Shown here: positions 26,641 to 35,793 of the stretch, in pieces
How the letters are laid out: each line of letters starts with the position of its first letter
How positions within the stretch are numbered: the stretch's first letter is position 1
From: Scytonema sp045865695
GTDB lineage: Bacteria > Cyanobacteriota > Cyanobacteriia > Cyanobacteriales > Nostocaceae
Length of the DNA: 64,000 nt
Assembly: GCF_045865695.1 (NCBI RefSeq)
Contig: NZ_BAACAP010000213.1
Location: 20,385-84,384 of the forward strand
Direction of reading: 5' to 3'
The notes under the pieces: generated by a model
The model's database searches: none
What the model was told of the DNA's origin: nothing
Seen by the model: the letters and a program-made list of their open reading frames with translations, nothing else
Translations under genes and position numbers: made by a program

Positions 26641-27095
26641 TCTCCAGCAGCTCTTGCATTTTCTTTAGGACGATCTATTGATGTTACCAGATCTAAATTA
26701 GCTATAAAGTCAAAATGAAAGAGTGTATTTGCCTCTACATTGAAAAAGCCGCGAACTATAGTTGCACTTTCTGCTAATCCTAAGTAATTTTTAGTTTCAC
26801 CTAGTGCTGTACTTAAAGATGAACTGAATGTAAATGATGGTTTAACCACAAAAACTGCTTGTGCGTCAGCAAAAGCAGCTGCAAAACCCCCCTTGGACAG
26901 GGCAAGTGTCTCAGTATCAGCTACAGTGTCAGTCGAAAAGGGTGTTTGGCTAAAGTTTAGATAGAGTGACTCGCCTTGAGACGTCGCAAAGGTAGCAGCA
27001 TCACTAGGTGATGGTGCTAACACAGAGCTTGTGATGGCAGAAGCAAGCAGCAAAAAGCACTTTACATTTTGTAGGTATGGCTTTATAGTTCTCAT
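26238..27095 (-). CDS. PEP-CTERM sorting-domain protein
   Basis: A 285-aa secreted protein. N-terminal signal peptide (MRTIKPYLQNVKCFLLLASA ... PSDAATF), a beta-rich ectodomain, and the exosortase signal APEPSSILALL followed by a hydrophobic helix and KGKRKEK. Unusually, 14 more residues (SLESSSQSKVFTEV) follow the basic cluster. Such proteins are exported by Sec, cut by exosortase and linked to the outside of the cell, often with exopolysaccharide. It is the full-length parent or sister of the fragment at 23984. Function of the ectodomain unknown. Confidence 0.8.
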   Translation of the reverse strand: MRTIKPYLQNVKCFLLLASAITSSVLAPSPSDAATFATSQGESLYLNFSQTPFSTDTVADTETLALSKGGFAAAFADAQAVFVVKPSFTFSSSLSTALGETKNYLGLAESATIVRGFFNVEANTLFHFDFIANLDLVTSIDRPKENARAAGDVFLALVDTKQKRVLDFFSLVGNLNTLGNDDFVALDKSENVTFIEPESEYNYSFGSNNEFVTASVKGSLNREITQNTVLALVEIKRNQARVQAPEPSSILALLAPSTVISLVLKGKRKEKSLESSSQSKVFTEV

Positions 27096-27440
27096 CTGTA
27101 TCTTATTGGGTGTAATTTTGAATCAATGCAAAACTTGATAACCTCAACTTGTAAGCAAGGAAAAATACCTAGCTCATCCTGACGTGTTGCCAAAAAGTCC
27201 TTTTTCAGCAATACTTATGCCAGTCTTTGTGACTAAAAAACTGTGGTAAATACTGTGTATTTGTCAAAGCTCAATTTTTACTTACGTAACTATACTACTC
27301 TTCTCAAACTATATCTCGTATAAACTTACTATGAGATACTGTCAAAATTACACAAAAATTTCTTGATTAAACTTTTATCTAATTGTCAACATACAATGAA
27401 CTACTGAGGCTGCTAGATCCTCAACTTCGCAGAAGTTGGG

Positions 27441-27562
27441 GATTTCCAAGAAATAAATTATCCGGTGATTGTGGGACGGGCGTCCCCGCCCGTTCTATAT
27501 TAGTGGCGGGCGGGACGCCCGCACCACAAGAAATTTTAGGATATTCTATTATTTGGAAGTCC
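27441..27562. repeat. ~120-bp MITE-like element with CCCGCCC palindromes
   Basis: GATTTCCAAGAAATAAATTA at the left, two GC-rich hairpins (GGACGGGCGTCCCCGCCCG, GGCGGGCGGGACGCCCGC), then AATTTTAGGATATTCTATTA and TTTGGAAGTCC at the right; the ends are imperfect inverted repeats (TTCCAA / TTGGAA). A second full copy is at 38136-38254. Confidence 0.7.
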
Positions 27563-27639
27563 CTTGTCGAGGCTCTGAGCAAATTTATCTTTAAAACTTA
27601 TATTGTAGAGACGTTGCATACAAAGTCCCTAAGGGGCTG

Positions 27640-27864
27640 TTACTTCTGAGTCAATTGGGGCTGGTTGATAAAAAAGACACCACCTTTTTTCGCTTGCGAT
27701 ACCAAAGGTAACTGAGGTTTGGTCATTTTGGGGTTAGATTTCCAATCGCCCAACTTTGCTTGAATGAGCGATCGCACCCTTTGAGAGTGAAAATCCCCTA
27801 AAATGCTCAGAGTAAAATTCTTGGGGTATAAATTCTGCTGAGTTTGATACATATGACCAGTCAA
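27640..27864 (-). pseudogene. M16 peptidase fragment
   Basis: About 70 residues matching an internal part of the M16-like protein at 36582-38090: LSILGDFHSQRVRSLIQAKL, GDWKSNPKMTKPQLPLVSQA and GGVFFINQPQLTQ, compared with GIVGDFDSKKMRSLIQAKLS in the full gene. No start, no flanking domains. It lies next to the MITE-like element. A relic of a partial duplication. Confidence 0.75.
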
Positions 27865-28968
27865 CCTATCTTTTTAAGAGACACAGGGAGGGGTCTGATA
27901 AATCACAACGATAAAGAGAAGTACTGTATCCGTTCGGTATAAAATTTGCGAATGAATTTGTGGAAACAAGAAAAATTATCCTTGTTAAAATTCCCTAGCT
28001 GTATACTATAGGGATGTACTGGCAACTGGTAATTAATAACTGTTAACCATGATATTTGTAACTCTTTTTGTACCTAAAATAGGGTAATAACCACATCTGT
28101 AAGAATCCAATACTTATTGAAATAGTAAATTATGATATACGTATTTTTACTAAAACGTTAAGAGAATTAATTTGTTTGATTTTATCTCTCTTCTTATACA
28201 ATTTATACAAACATATTTTTTTCTCTAAAATTAATTTTGAAGATATTATAAAGTAAATATAAATTTTCAACAAAGATTCTTTTTTTTAAGAAATAAAGTC
28301 TTGACGTAACACTAGGAAGTTTTACTATTAATGAGCAGTAGTTTGATACATAGATTCAGGAAATGTTGCTTGGTCATTGAAATTGTCTTTCAGAGAATTT
28401 CAGATTTCAGAAAAATCTGCGTATTCAAACCAATTCTTTAATTTTGCAAACGAATTGTTTGTAATTTTGTTGACAAACATATTCAAGGAGTATCTTGTTT
28501 AGTTAATTTGAAATGTAATAAACACTATCACAACATAGGAAGGTTAGCGTCCCGCCTGCTGTCACAAGACAAGGGACAGCTTGTGTCACCCATCCCACAA
28601 GCAAATATGCAATACCAGAAAACGGCTACTCCCTTCGATGCTATAAAATTACTTATATTCTCTGCTCATTCCTCTACGTTCTCGGCGTCCTGTGCGGTTA
28701 ATTCATTAAGTAATATTTTGGCAGGAAAGGAGTAATCACACTAAGCAAGCAATTATCATTGATAAATTGATAATTGCAAACTGTAAATTGTTGTTATAAA
28801 CTAGTAAGACTAAGTGCGATTGGTAACAATTTCATGTATGTAGAAACGTAGTATGCAACGTTTTTACATAGAGCCAATTAGCTACAAATATAAATGAAAG
28901 GTTTGTGTATTTTGAAATATTTTCCGTTTCAAATCTTCAAAAAAATAGAAGATACTGCTTAGTAAAAG
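27865..28968. other. 1.1 kb AT-rich gap before module 3
   Basis: No supported gene. The DNA is AT-rich with many T runs. A 75-codon frame at 28508-28735 shows no recognisable sequence. The last 200 bases should hold the promoter of the HTH - exporter operon, but no convincing -35/-10 pair was found. Confidence 0.5.
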
Positions 28969-29562
28969 ATGAACAACATAGACAATAATTTTGAAACAAA
29001 CGGTCAGGGGTGTAGTAAATTTTTAACACCTTTTCAGCGTAAGGTTCTAATTAAGAATTTGCAAACAAATTTACAGCCAGAACACCGTCGAAGGCTGGAA
29101 ATTATGTTACTGGCAGACCAGGGTAAATCACAAACTCAAATCTGCGAAATATTAGGTTGTTCAAAAGAGATGGCGCGTTACTGGAGCACTGTAGCAAAAG
29201 CAGGGCTGGCACATAAATGGCAAGAACAACCGAAAGGCAGACCCAAGACAGTCAATGACCAATACATTGAAAGATTAAAAGAATTGGTGAGATATAGCCC
29301 TCGTGAGTATGGTTATGGATTTGATACTTGGACTGCTCAATGGTTAAGCAAACACCTAGCTCAAGAATTGGGTATTGAAATTAGCGATCGCCACATCAAC
29401 CGCTTGCTGAAAAAGATGGGACTTTCCAAGAAACAAAAAAGCTCTTCTAACACAGCAGCAATAAACCAGTCTCAGAATACAACGATCGCGATCGGTGACT
29501 TGCAATCCAACTTTGAGCCAAGTTTCCATTGGTCATTCAATTTAATTCAGAATAACAACTAA
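28969..29562 (+). CDS. helix-turn-helix protein, IS630-transposase-like DNA-binding part
   Basis: A 197-aa protein with two helix-turn-helix segments as in the N-terminal part of IS630-type transposases: HRRRLEIMLLADQGKSQTQI..CEILGCSKEMARYW, then RLKELVRYSPREYGYGFDTW and DRHINRLLKKMGLSKK. The DDE catalytic domain is absent; the rest is a short Ser/Asn/Gln-rich tail. It ends 12 bases before the exporter ATG, so both are certainly cotranscribed. Related genes before peptide exporters in other cyanobacteria suggest a domesticated regulator of the operon; that is inference. Confidence 0.75.
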   Translation: MNNIDNNFETNGQGCSKFLTPFQRKVLIKNLQTNLQPEHRRRLEIMLLADQGKSQTQICEILGCSKEMARYWSTVAKAGLAHKWQEQPKGRPKTVNDQYIERLKELVRYSPREYGYGFDTWTAQWLSKHLAQELGIEISDRHINRLLKKMGLSKKQKSSSNTAAINQSQNTTIAIGDLQSNFEPSFHWSFNLIQNNN

Positions 29563-29574
29563 CAACTAAGCAGT

Positions 29575-32358
29575 ATGCTATCAGAGTTTTCTCCACAACA
29601 ACTCATCAGTATTTTAGGTGAAAAACTACCAGAACAAGAGCTTGCTTCATATTTGGCAATGGTAGAAATCATAGAACCAGCAGCAGCAAAGCAGTTTTGG
29701 CAATCAACAAACACTCGTGCTGGAATTTATATAATTCTTAGCGGTAAAGTGAGACTGCTGGATAGTTCTGGTAATTTAATCTCCACCCTTACAGTCGGAG
29801 CATCATTTGGTGAAGTGACTCTTTTTCCAAAAGAGAATTTCAGTTCATATGTTGCTAGAGCCTCATATAACTTGAAGCTTTGCTATCTTAACGAAGAAAT
29901 CTTGCAGCTTTTAATAAGTAAATATCCCAGTATACAGGCTCACCTGTTGGCTCGTGCAGAAAATTGGGATATGCTTATTCGTTCTTCCCAACAACAGGCG
30001 GACACATTCGAGCGGCAAGTATCAATCGCCTCTGATTCAAAGATTGATGACCAAACAAGCGATCGCAATGCCTCTTTTGCAAAAGCCAATCAGAGGAAAG
30101 TCATTCCATTTCCCTCGCAGACACTACCACAACCAAAACAAAAAAGACTGCTTCCTTACTTTCCCAGTCCCAAAGTCAAAGTGGGGCAAATATGGGGACG
30201 ACTGACGCGACGCTATCCGTTTTTTGAACAACAAAGCCTTGCGGACTGTGGTGTAGCCTGTTTAGTAATGATTGCTCGCTATTGGGGAAAACGCTTGAGC
30301 GTCAATCGGTTGCGGGAATTAGCCAACGTCAACCGTAGTGGTGCATCCTTGCGTGCATTAGCAGCAGCAGCAGAAAGCATTGGTTTTGCTACCCGTCCTG
30401 TAAAAGCGAGTCTCGATAAACTAGCCGAACAACCCCTACCTGCGATCGCGCATTGGGAAGGTAAACATTACATTGTTGTCTATGAAATCACTTCCAAACA
30501 GGTAATTGTTGGCGACCCCGCCGTCGCTCAACGTAACCTAAGCCATGCAGAATTCAAAGCTGGATGGACTGGTTATGCGTTGTTATTACAACCTACGGCA
30601 ATACTCAAAGAAAGCCAAGAAGCAAGTACGCCCTTTTGGCAGTTGTTTGCGTTAGTCAAACCACACGCCACGGTACTACTCGAAGTGTTCTTGGCTTCTG
30701 TGTTTATTCAGGTTTTTGGACTAGTCACACCTTTATTTACCCAGTTGTTATTAGACCGAGTGATTACTCAAGGTAGCACGATTACCTTAACTGCTGTTGG
30801 TCTAGGCTTGGTGATTTTTGGATTATTCCGCGTCGCCATGAACGGATTAAGACAATATTTGCTGGATCACACTGCAAATCGAGTGGGAGTCGCTTTGTTA
30901 GTGGGGTTTATCAAACATACCTTCCGCTTACCCTTAGCCTTTTTTGAGTCTCGTTACGTTGGCGATATTATTTCTCGCGTTCAGGAGAATCAAAAAATTC
31001 AGCGCTTTCTTACGGGAGAAGCACTATCAATCATTCTCGATTTACTGACAGTATTTATTTATATAGGATTGATGTTTTGGTATAGTTGGCAAATGGCATT
31101 GTTAGTGCTATTGGTCATACCACCCTTTTTCCTATTAACTCTCATAACCACGCCTTTACTCCGCCGTATTAACCGTGAGGTGTTTAATGCCTTAAGCGAA
31201 GAGAACAGTTATCTAATTCAATCCCTCACAGGAATTCGTTCTATCCGGTCAATGGCAATTGAACAAACAGTGCGCTGGCGCTGGGAAGAACTCTTGAATC
31301 ATTTGATTAAAAAAATGTTTGGCGCTCAGGTAGTTGCAAACCAACTACAAATTTTCAGTTCTACCATCGAATCTTTAGCAACGACGGGATTACTGTGGTT
31401 TGGAGCGTGGTTAGTCATTCAAAACCAACTTTCCATTGGGCAACTTGTTGCTTTCAATATGCTGTTAGGTAACGTCATTCGTCCTTTCCAACGTCTGACA
31501 GTACTATGGAATCAACTACAAGAAATTGTTGTAGCTACTGAGAGGATAAATGATGTTCTCGATGCAGAACCAGAAGAAGATTTACTTTTATCACCCCGCC
31601 AGTCCTTGCCAAGACTTCGCGGTCACATCCGCTTCGAGAATGTCACTTTCCGCTACCATTCAGAAAGCGACATAAACGTACTTGAAAACATTAACTTTGA
31701 AATCCAGCCCAGGCAAACTGTAGCGGTTGTGGGACGTAGTGGTTCTGGGAAAACTACGCTTTCTAAATTAATCTTAGGGTTATATCCTGCCACTACAGGT
31801 AAAGTCTTAATTGATGGTCGCGATGTGGCTAATATTTCTCTCAAATCGCTGCGTTCTCAAATAGGTGTGGTTGACCAAGAGACTTTCTTGTTTGGCGGTA
31901 CGATTCGAGAAAACATCAGCATCGCTCACCCAGAAGCCACTTTAGAAGAAATTATTGAGGCGGCGCGTTTAGCAGGGGCGGATGAATTTATTCGACAACT
32001 TCCACTCGGGTACGAAACTCAAATTGGTGAAGGCGGCGGAATGCTCTCTGGTGGTCAACGCCAACGTTTAGCGATCGCTCGTGCATTGTTAGGTAATCCG
32101 CAGTTCTTAATTTTTGATGAAGCCACTAGCCACTTAGATGCAGAATCAGAACGTATCATTCAAAACAACTTGAAGACTATTCTCAAAGGACGTACTAGTC
32201 TGATCGTTGCTCATCGCCTCTCCACCATACGCGATGCCGATTTGATTCTGGTGTTAGACCAAGGGGTTTCGATCGAAAGCGGTACTCACGACGAATTAGT
32301 CGCAAAAAAAGGACATTATTACTACCTCAACCAAAAACAACTCTCTCAAGCAGGTTAA
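29575..32358 (+). CDS. C39 peptidase ABC exporter with cNMP-like domain, module 3
   Basis: A 927-aa exporter, close paralogue of the one at 9771 but shorter in the linker. cNMP-like domain (about 40-125, GIYIILSGKVRLLDSSG ... GASFGEVTLF), C39 peptidase with Cys in QQSLADCGVACL (about 221) and His/Asp in HYIVVYE...GDPAVA, membrane domain (about 360-640), ATPase with Walker A GRSGSGKTT (about 720), LSGGQRQR, FLIFDEATS and VAHRLST. All active-site residues are present. It should cleave Gly-Gly leaders and drive export with the HlyD encoded next. Nearest precursors are the two reverse-strand peptides at 35.2 and 36.0 kb. Confidence 0.88.
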   Translation: MLSEFSPQQLISILGEKLPEQELASYLAMVEIIEPAAAKQFWQSTNTRAGIYIILSGKVRLLDSSGNLISTLTVGASFGEVTLFPKENFSSYVARASYNLKLCYLNEEILQLLISKYPSIQAHLLARAENWDMLIRSSQQQADTFERQVSIASDSKIDDQTSDRNASFAKANQRKVIPFPSQTLPQPKQKRLLPYFPSPKVKVGQIWGRLTRRYPFFEQQSLADCGVACLVMIARYWGKRLSVNRLRELANVNRSGASLRALAAAAESIGFATRPVKASLDKLAEQPLPAIAHWEGKHYIVVYEITSKQVIVGDPAVAQRNLSHAEFKAGWTGYALLLQPTAILKESQEASTPFWQLFALVKPHATVLLEVFLASVFIQVFGLVTPLFTQLLLDRVITQGSTITLTAVGLGLVIFGLFRVAMNGLRQYLLDHTANRVGVALLVGFIKHTFRLPLAFFESRYVGDIISRVQENQKIQRFLTGEALSIILDLLTVFIYIGLMFWYSWQMALLVLLVIPPFFLLTLITTPLLRRINREVFNALSEENSYLIQSLTGIRSIRSMAIEQTVRWRWEELLNHLIKKMFGAQVVANQLQIFSSTIESLATTGLLWFGAWLVIQNQLSIGQLVAFNMLLGNVIRPFQRLTVLWNQLQEIVVATERINDVLDAEPEEDLLLSPRQSLPRLRGHIRFENVTFRYHSESDINVLENINFEIQPRQTVAVVGRSGSGKTTLSKLILGLYPATTGKVLIDGRDVANISLKSLRSQIGVVDQETFLFGGTIRENISIAHPEATLEEIIEAARLAGADEFIRQLPLGYETQIGEGGGMLSGGQRQRLAIARALLGNPQFLIFDEATSHLDAESERIIQNNLKTILKGRTSLIVAHRLSTIRDADLILVLDQGVSIESGTHDELVAKKGHYYYLNQKQLSQAG

Positions 32359-32446
32359 GTCACTGGTTACTGGTCACTGATAAGTTATGTTGGGTTTCGT
32401 TCCTCAACCCAACCTACGGTCACTCTCTACCCCCTATCCCCTTCAT
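32359..32446. repeat. GTCACTGGT heptads and GTTGGGTTTCGTTCCTCAACCC palindrome
   Basis: Heptad repeat units then the GTTGGGTTTCGTTCC/TCAACCCAACCTAC palindrome found widely in cyanobacteria (also near 48617). An apparent upstream extension of the HlyD frame (from 32387) is this repeat, not protein. Confidence 0.7.
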
Positions 32447-33985
32447 ATGGCTAATCCATCTAATAATTCTTCATCAACATTCTCTCCTTCTGACGAGCGA
32501 CATATAACTGACACTACTTTTAATTCAGTTAAGGAACATCATTCTGTAGAAGATGCTAACGATTGGTTTTACGTTACTGAGGAACTTCTAGATGCTGTAC
32601 CAAAACGTTGGACTCGCTCTTTGTTATATATGCTTGTCGTCTTTAGTGCGATCGCTTTACCTTGGGTGATGTTCTCAAAAGTCGATGAGACGGGAAGTGC
32701 TAGAGGACGTATTGAACCACTAGGCGCAGCACAAAGATTGGATACTCAAGTTAGTGGAAGTGTCACTGCGGTTAAAGTTAAAGAAGGAGAGTCAGTCAAA
32801 GCGGGACAAGTTTTAGTAAAACTGGAGTCAGATGTCCTAAAAACTGATTTGCAACAGACACGCGCAAAGCTCGAAGGACAACAAAATCGTCTGGCGCAAC
32901 AGAATTTACTCAAAAATCAACTGCTACTGGCTATTAGTGTCCAACAACAACAAAACCAATCTCAGGAATTAGAAAAGATTGCCCAAGTTAATCAAGCAAA
33001 GCAAAACTTAGATGCAAAACAAAGTACTTATAACTTACAAAAATTGGAGAAACTTGCTTTAGTTAACCAAGCAAAGCAAAACCTAATTTCTAGCCAGACT
33101 ACTTATAAGTTAGCCAAAACTCGTTGGAATCGGGATTTAAAAGAAGTCCAACGCTATCGCAAACTTTTACAAAAAGGCGCAATTCCTGAAATTAAAATTG
33201 TGGAACTGGAAAAAGCAGCAGAAGAAAGCCAACGATTGCAAGAGCAAACTGAATCAGATATTAAACAAGCCGAGTTACGTTTAGCTGAGGAGCACAACCG
33301 CTATCAAACGATTATGCGCCAAGCACAAGCAGACATTGAACAAGCAAAACTGAGACTTGCTGAGCAACAAGGTAGTTATAAAAGTGTACTGCATACTGGC
33401 AAGTTGGCTCTATTAAAAAATCAAGAACAACTCAAAGATCTGCAAACACAGATAACTAGCTTGGGATATGAGATTGCTCAAACAAATAGCCAGATTACAT
33501 CTTTAAAGCTTCAGTTAGAGCAGCGAGTTGTTAAATCTCCTGTAGATGGAGTCATTTTTGAATTACCCATTGAAAAGCCAGGAGCCGTAGTACAACCAGG
33601 TCAGATGATAGCCCAAATAGCACCTAAAGACACTCCTTTTGTACTTAGAGCCTCTATACCTAGCCAAAATAGTGGTTTCTTAAAAGTGGGCAATAAAGTG
33701 AAAATTAAGTTTGACGCCTATCCTTTCCAAGATTATGGAATTGTATCCGGAAGGGTCAGTAGAATTTCACCAGACTCCAAACTTCAGGATACAAATCAAG
33801 GCAAAATGGAAACTTTTGAATTGGATATTACTCTAGATTCGTCTGAGATCCAAGTAGGGAATAAACGTATTCCTTTAACCCCAGGTCAGACGGCGACCGC
33901 AGAAGTTATTACTCGACAACGCCGAGTGATTGATTTCATTTTAGACCCATTTAAGAAGCTACAAAAAGGTGGGTTAGAACTGTAG
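32447..33985 (+). CDS. HlyD family membrane-fusion protein, module 3
   Basis: A 512-aa adaptor from ATG 32447, chosen because the longer frame is repeat-derived. N-terminal polar part with VTEELLDAVPKRWTRSLLYM, membrane helix, lipoyl half (AVKVKEGESVKAGQVLVKLE), long Gln/Lys/Ala-rich coiled coil with internal near-repeats (VNQAKQNL twice), second lipoyl half (KSPVDGVIFELPIEKPGAV) and beta-barrel ending in TPGQTATAEVITRQRRVIDF. Homologous throughout to the module 2 HlyD. It links the exporter just upstream to an outer-membrane channel. Confidence 0.88.
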   Translation: MANPSNNSSSTFSPSDERHITDTTFNSVKEHHSVEDANDWFYVTEELLDAVPKRWTRSLLYMLVVFSAIALPWVMFSKVDETGSARGRIEPLGAAQRLDTQVSGSVTAVKVKEGESVKAGQVLVKLESDVLKTDLQQTRAKLEGQQNRLAQQNLLKNQLLLAISVQQQQNQSQELEKIAQVNQAKQNLDAKQSTYNLQKLEKLALVNQAKQNLISSQTTYKLAKTRWNRDLKEVQRYRKLLQKGAIPEIKIVELEKAAEESQRLQEQTESDIKQAELRLAEEHNRYQTIMRQAQADIEQAKLRLAEQQGSYKSVLHTGKLALLKNQEQLKDLQTQITSLGYEIAQTNSQITSLKLQLEQRVVKSPVDGVIFELPIEKPGAVVQPGQMIAQIAPKDTPFVLRASIPSQNSGFLKVGNKVKIKFDAYPFQDYGIVSGRVSRISPDSKLQDTNQGKMETFELDITLDSSEIQVGNKRIPLTPGQTATAEVITRQRRVIDFILDPFKKLQKGGLEL

Positions 33986-34171
33986 CCATTAGTTAGGGGT
34001 TAGGGGTTAGGGGTTAGTGGGGTGGGCACTGCCCACCGTTCGCTCTTTGGTGGGCAGTGCCCACCCTACGCCTATAAGTAATCTTCTGGCGGGAAGGGAA
34101 TAATTGTTCTTTCTAACTAACTACTATCTACTAACAACTAACAAAATTACAATTTTTTGAGGAATTAAATC

Positions 34172-34954
34172 ATGTTAAACTTTTTGAATATCTCTCTACA
34201 AGACATCATTTTTCAATTAAAAGTTTCTTATCAAATTCCAGGATTAGTAGAAGCGATCGCTACTCGTAAAATCATTGTGGATGCAGCTCAAAAAGCAGGT
34301 ATAACAGTTGATATAAGCTCACTACAACAAGCAGCAGATAGCTTGCGGTTAGCAAATAATTTACTTAAAGCAGAAGATACTTGGGCGTGGCTGCAAAAAC
34401 ATCATCTTACCTTAGAGGAGTTTGAACAATTAGCAGAAACAAACTTGTTGTCTGCAAAATTAGCTAGTTACTTATTTGCAGACAAAGTTGAACCTTTCTT
34501 TTACGAACACCATCTTGATTACCTCGCCGCCGTTACCTATGAAGTTGTCTTAGACGACGAAGACGTAGCGAGTGAAATTTTTTATGCTCTAATAGAGCGC
34601 GAAATAAGTTTTCAAGAAGTTGCACGCAAATATATCCAAAATCCAGAACTACGTCGTGCTGGTGGGTATCGTGGTGTACGATATCGTACCGATTTTCAAG
34701 CAGAAATTGCTGCTCTTGTCTTTGCTGCAAATCCCCCGCAATTACTCAAACCAATTGTCACCTCTCAAGGTGTCCATCTCCTGAGTGTTGAAGAAATTAT
34801 TCAACCAGAATTAAATCAGCAGCTACGTTTTAAGATTATGGCTGATTTATTTTCTACATGGTTAAAGGAACAAATTACAGAACTAGAAATTGTTACGAAC
34901 TTTGAAGCCGACTCCTATCCTCAAACCTTACCAGAACTTTTAAAACTCGCTTAG
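34172..34954 (+). CDS. PpiC/parvulin-like protein, module 3
   Basis: A 260-aa paralogue of the module 2 parvulin: SLQDIIFQLKVSYQIPGLVE, VEAIATRKIIVDAAQKAGIT, DTWAWLQKHHLTLEEFEQLA, then the PpiC-like half with GGYRGVRYRTDFQAEIAALV and GVHLLSVEE. The first parvulin active-site His is missing (VTYEVVLDD). No signal peptide. TTTGAGGA precedes the ATG. Third element of the exporter - HlyD - PpiC order, after a short gap filled with heptad and TGGGCAGTGCCCACC palindromic repeats (33990-34080). Confidence 0.8.
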   Translation: MLNFLNISLQDIIFQLKVSYQIPGLVEAIATRKIIVDAAQKAGITVDISSLQQAADSLRLANNLLKAEDTWAWLQKHHLTLEEFEQLAETNLLSAKLASYLFADKVEPFFYEHHLDYLAAVTYEVVLDDEDVASEIFYALIEREISFQEVARKYIQNPELRRAGGYRGVRYRTDFQAEIAALVFAANPPQLLKPIVTSQGVHLLSVEEIIQPELNQQLRFKIMADLFSTWLKEQITELEIVTNFEADSYPQTLPELLKLA

Positions 34955-35134
34955 AAGTAGTTTATCATGCGTTAATCGAAGCAATAGAATTCGCGTCTAT
35001 ACAAAGTATTGTAGGTAAGGCTATGCCCACCATTTGATATTGATGGGTATCGCTCGTCCTACACCTCATGTTAATTTTCTAGCAGAAAGGAAGTCATTTG
35101 ACCAGTCGAGAAGATTCAAATAAACTCAGCTTAA

Positions 35135-35166
35135 AAACCCGGTTATCTATTAAAGAAACCGGGCTT
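35135..35166. terminator. hairpin between module 3 and reverse-strand peptide
   Basis: AAACCCGGTT / AAACCGGGCTT arms with an 11-base loop, between the forward parvulin gene and the convergent small peptide gene; may serve both. Confidence 0.55.
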
Positions 35167-35183
35167 AGACATTTTACATTGTT

Positions 35184-35387
35184 TTATTTTGAAGATTGAT
35201 TTGTGACTATGAGGTAAATCAGATAAGCTGCAAATGCTTTTAATAATGTGGTAGCAAATATTTGAAAAGGATTACCACCAAATACAGATGCAGATTCGTT
35301 TTCAGATAGTTCATTTAGAAAAGTATTGGAACGAGAGAAAACTCGGTCATTACCATGATGTAAATCAGAAATTGTAATTTTAGCCAT
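35184..35387 (-). CDS. bacteriocin-like Gly-Gly leader peptide A
   Basis: A 67-aa precursor. Leader MAKITISDLHHGND ... FLNELSENESASVFGG, GG at 37-38, with the ITISDL box. The 29-residue core NPFQIFATTLLKAFAAYLIY plus LIVTNQSSK is strongly hydrophobic and helix-like, as in pore-forming class II bacteriocins. No Cys. It is convergent with module 3, whose exporter is the likely processing machine. Partner peptide B lies 400 bases away on the same strand. Confidence 0.7.
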   Translation of the reverse strand: MAKITISDLHHGNDRVFSRSNTFLNELSENESASVFGGNPFQIFATTLLKAFAAYLIYLIVTNQSSK

Positions 35388-35628
35388 TCCTGTTCTTAAA
35401 TTAATGATTAAATATTTGTACGACTCCTACCCCGCTTGAAGATTACCTATTTAAATGAACCGCACTTGACACAAAGGAGATGAAGAAAGAAGAAAAGAAA
35501 ATTGGTAATCTTGTAGAGGGAAGGGAGTACTCTTATCTTTGAATAAAATTGGAGGAAGAAAAGTGATGAGAATTTCTTCAAAATAGCCAATTGTAAGGTT
35601 TCAAAATCTCAATGCCTGCGATGGCTTG

Positions 35629-35661
35629 TTTTAGGTTGGGGTTAGACTGCCCAACCTAAAA
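35629..35661 (-). terminator. perfect 12-bp hairpin between the two small peptides
   Basis: TTTTAGGTTGGG / CCCAACCTAAAA with a 9-base loop and A/T flanks, in the gap after peptide B read on the reverse strand. Good terminator shape. The rest of the 400-base gap is AT-rich with no gene. Confidence 0.6.
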
Positions 35662-35793
35662 TCAAACTTTTTTCTTCTTTCTTCATTTAATCAAAAGGTA
35701 AGTTATACCATTTGTGGATAAAATTGCTATGTTTGAAAATTAGTAAGCAAAAAGACAAAGTAGTATAACATTCCCAATTGTATGCGATTCAAA

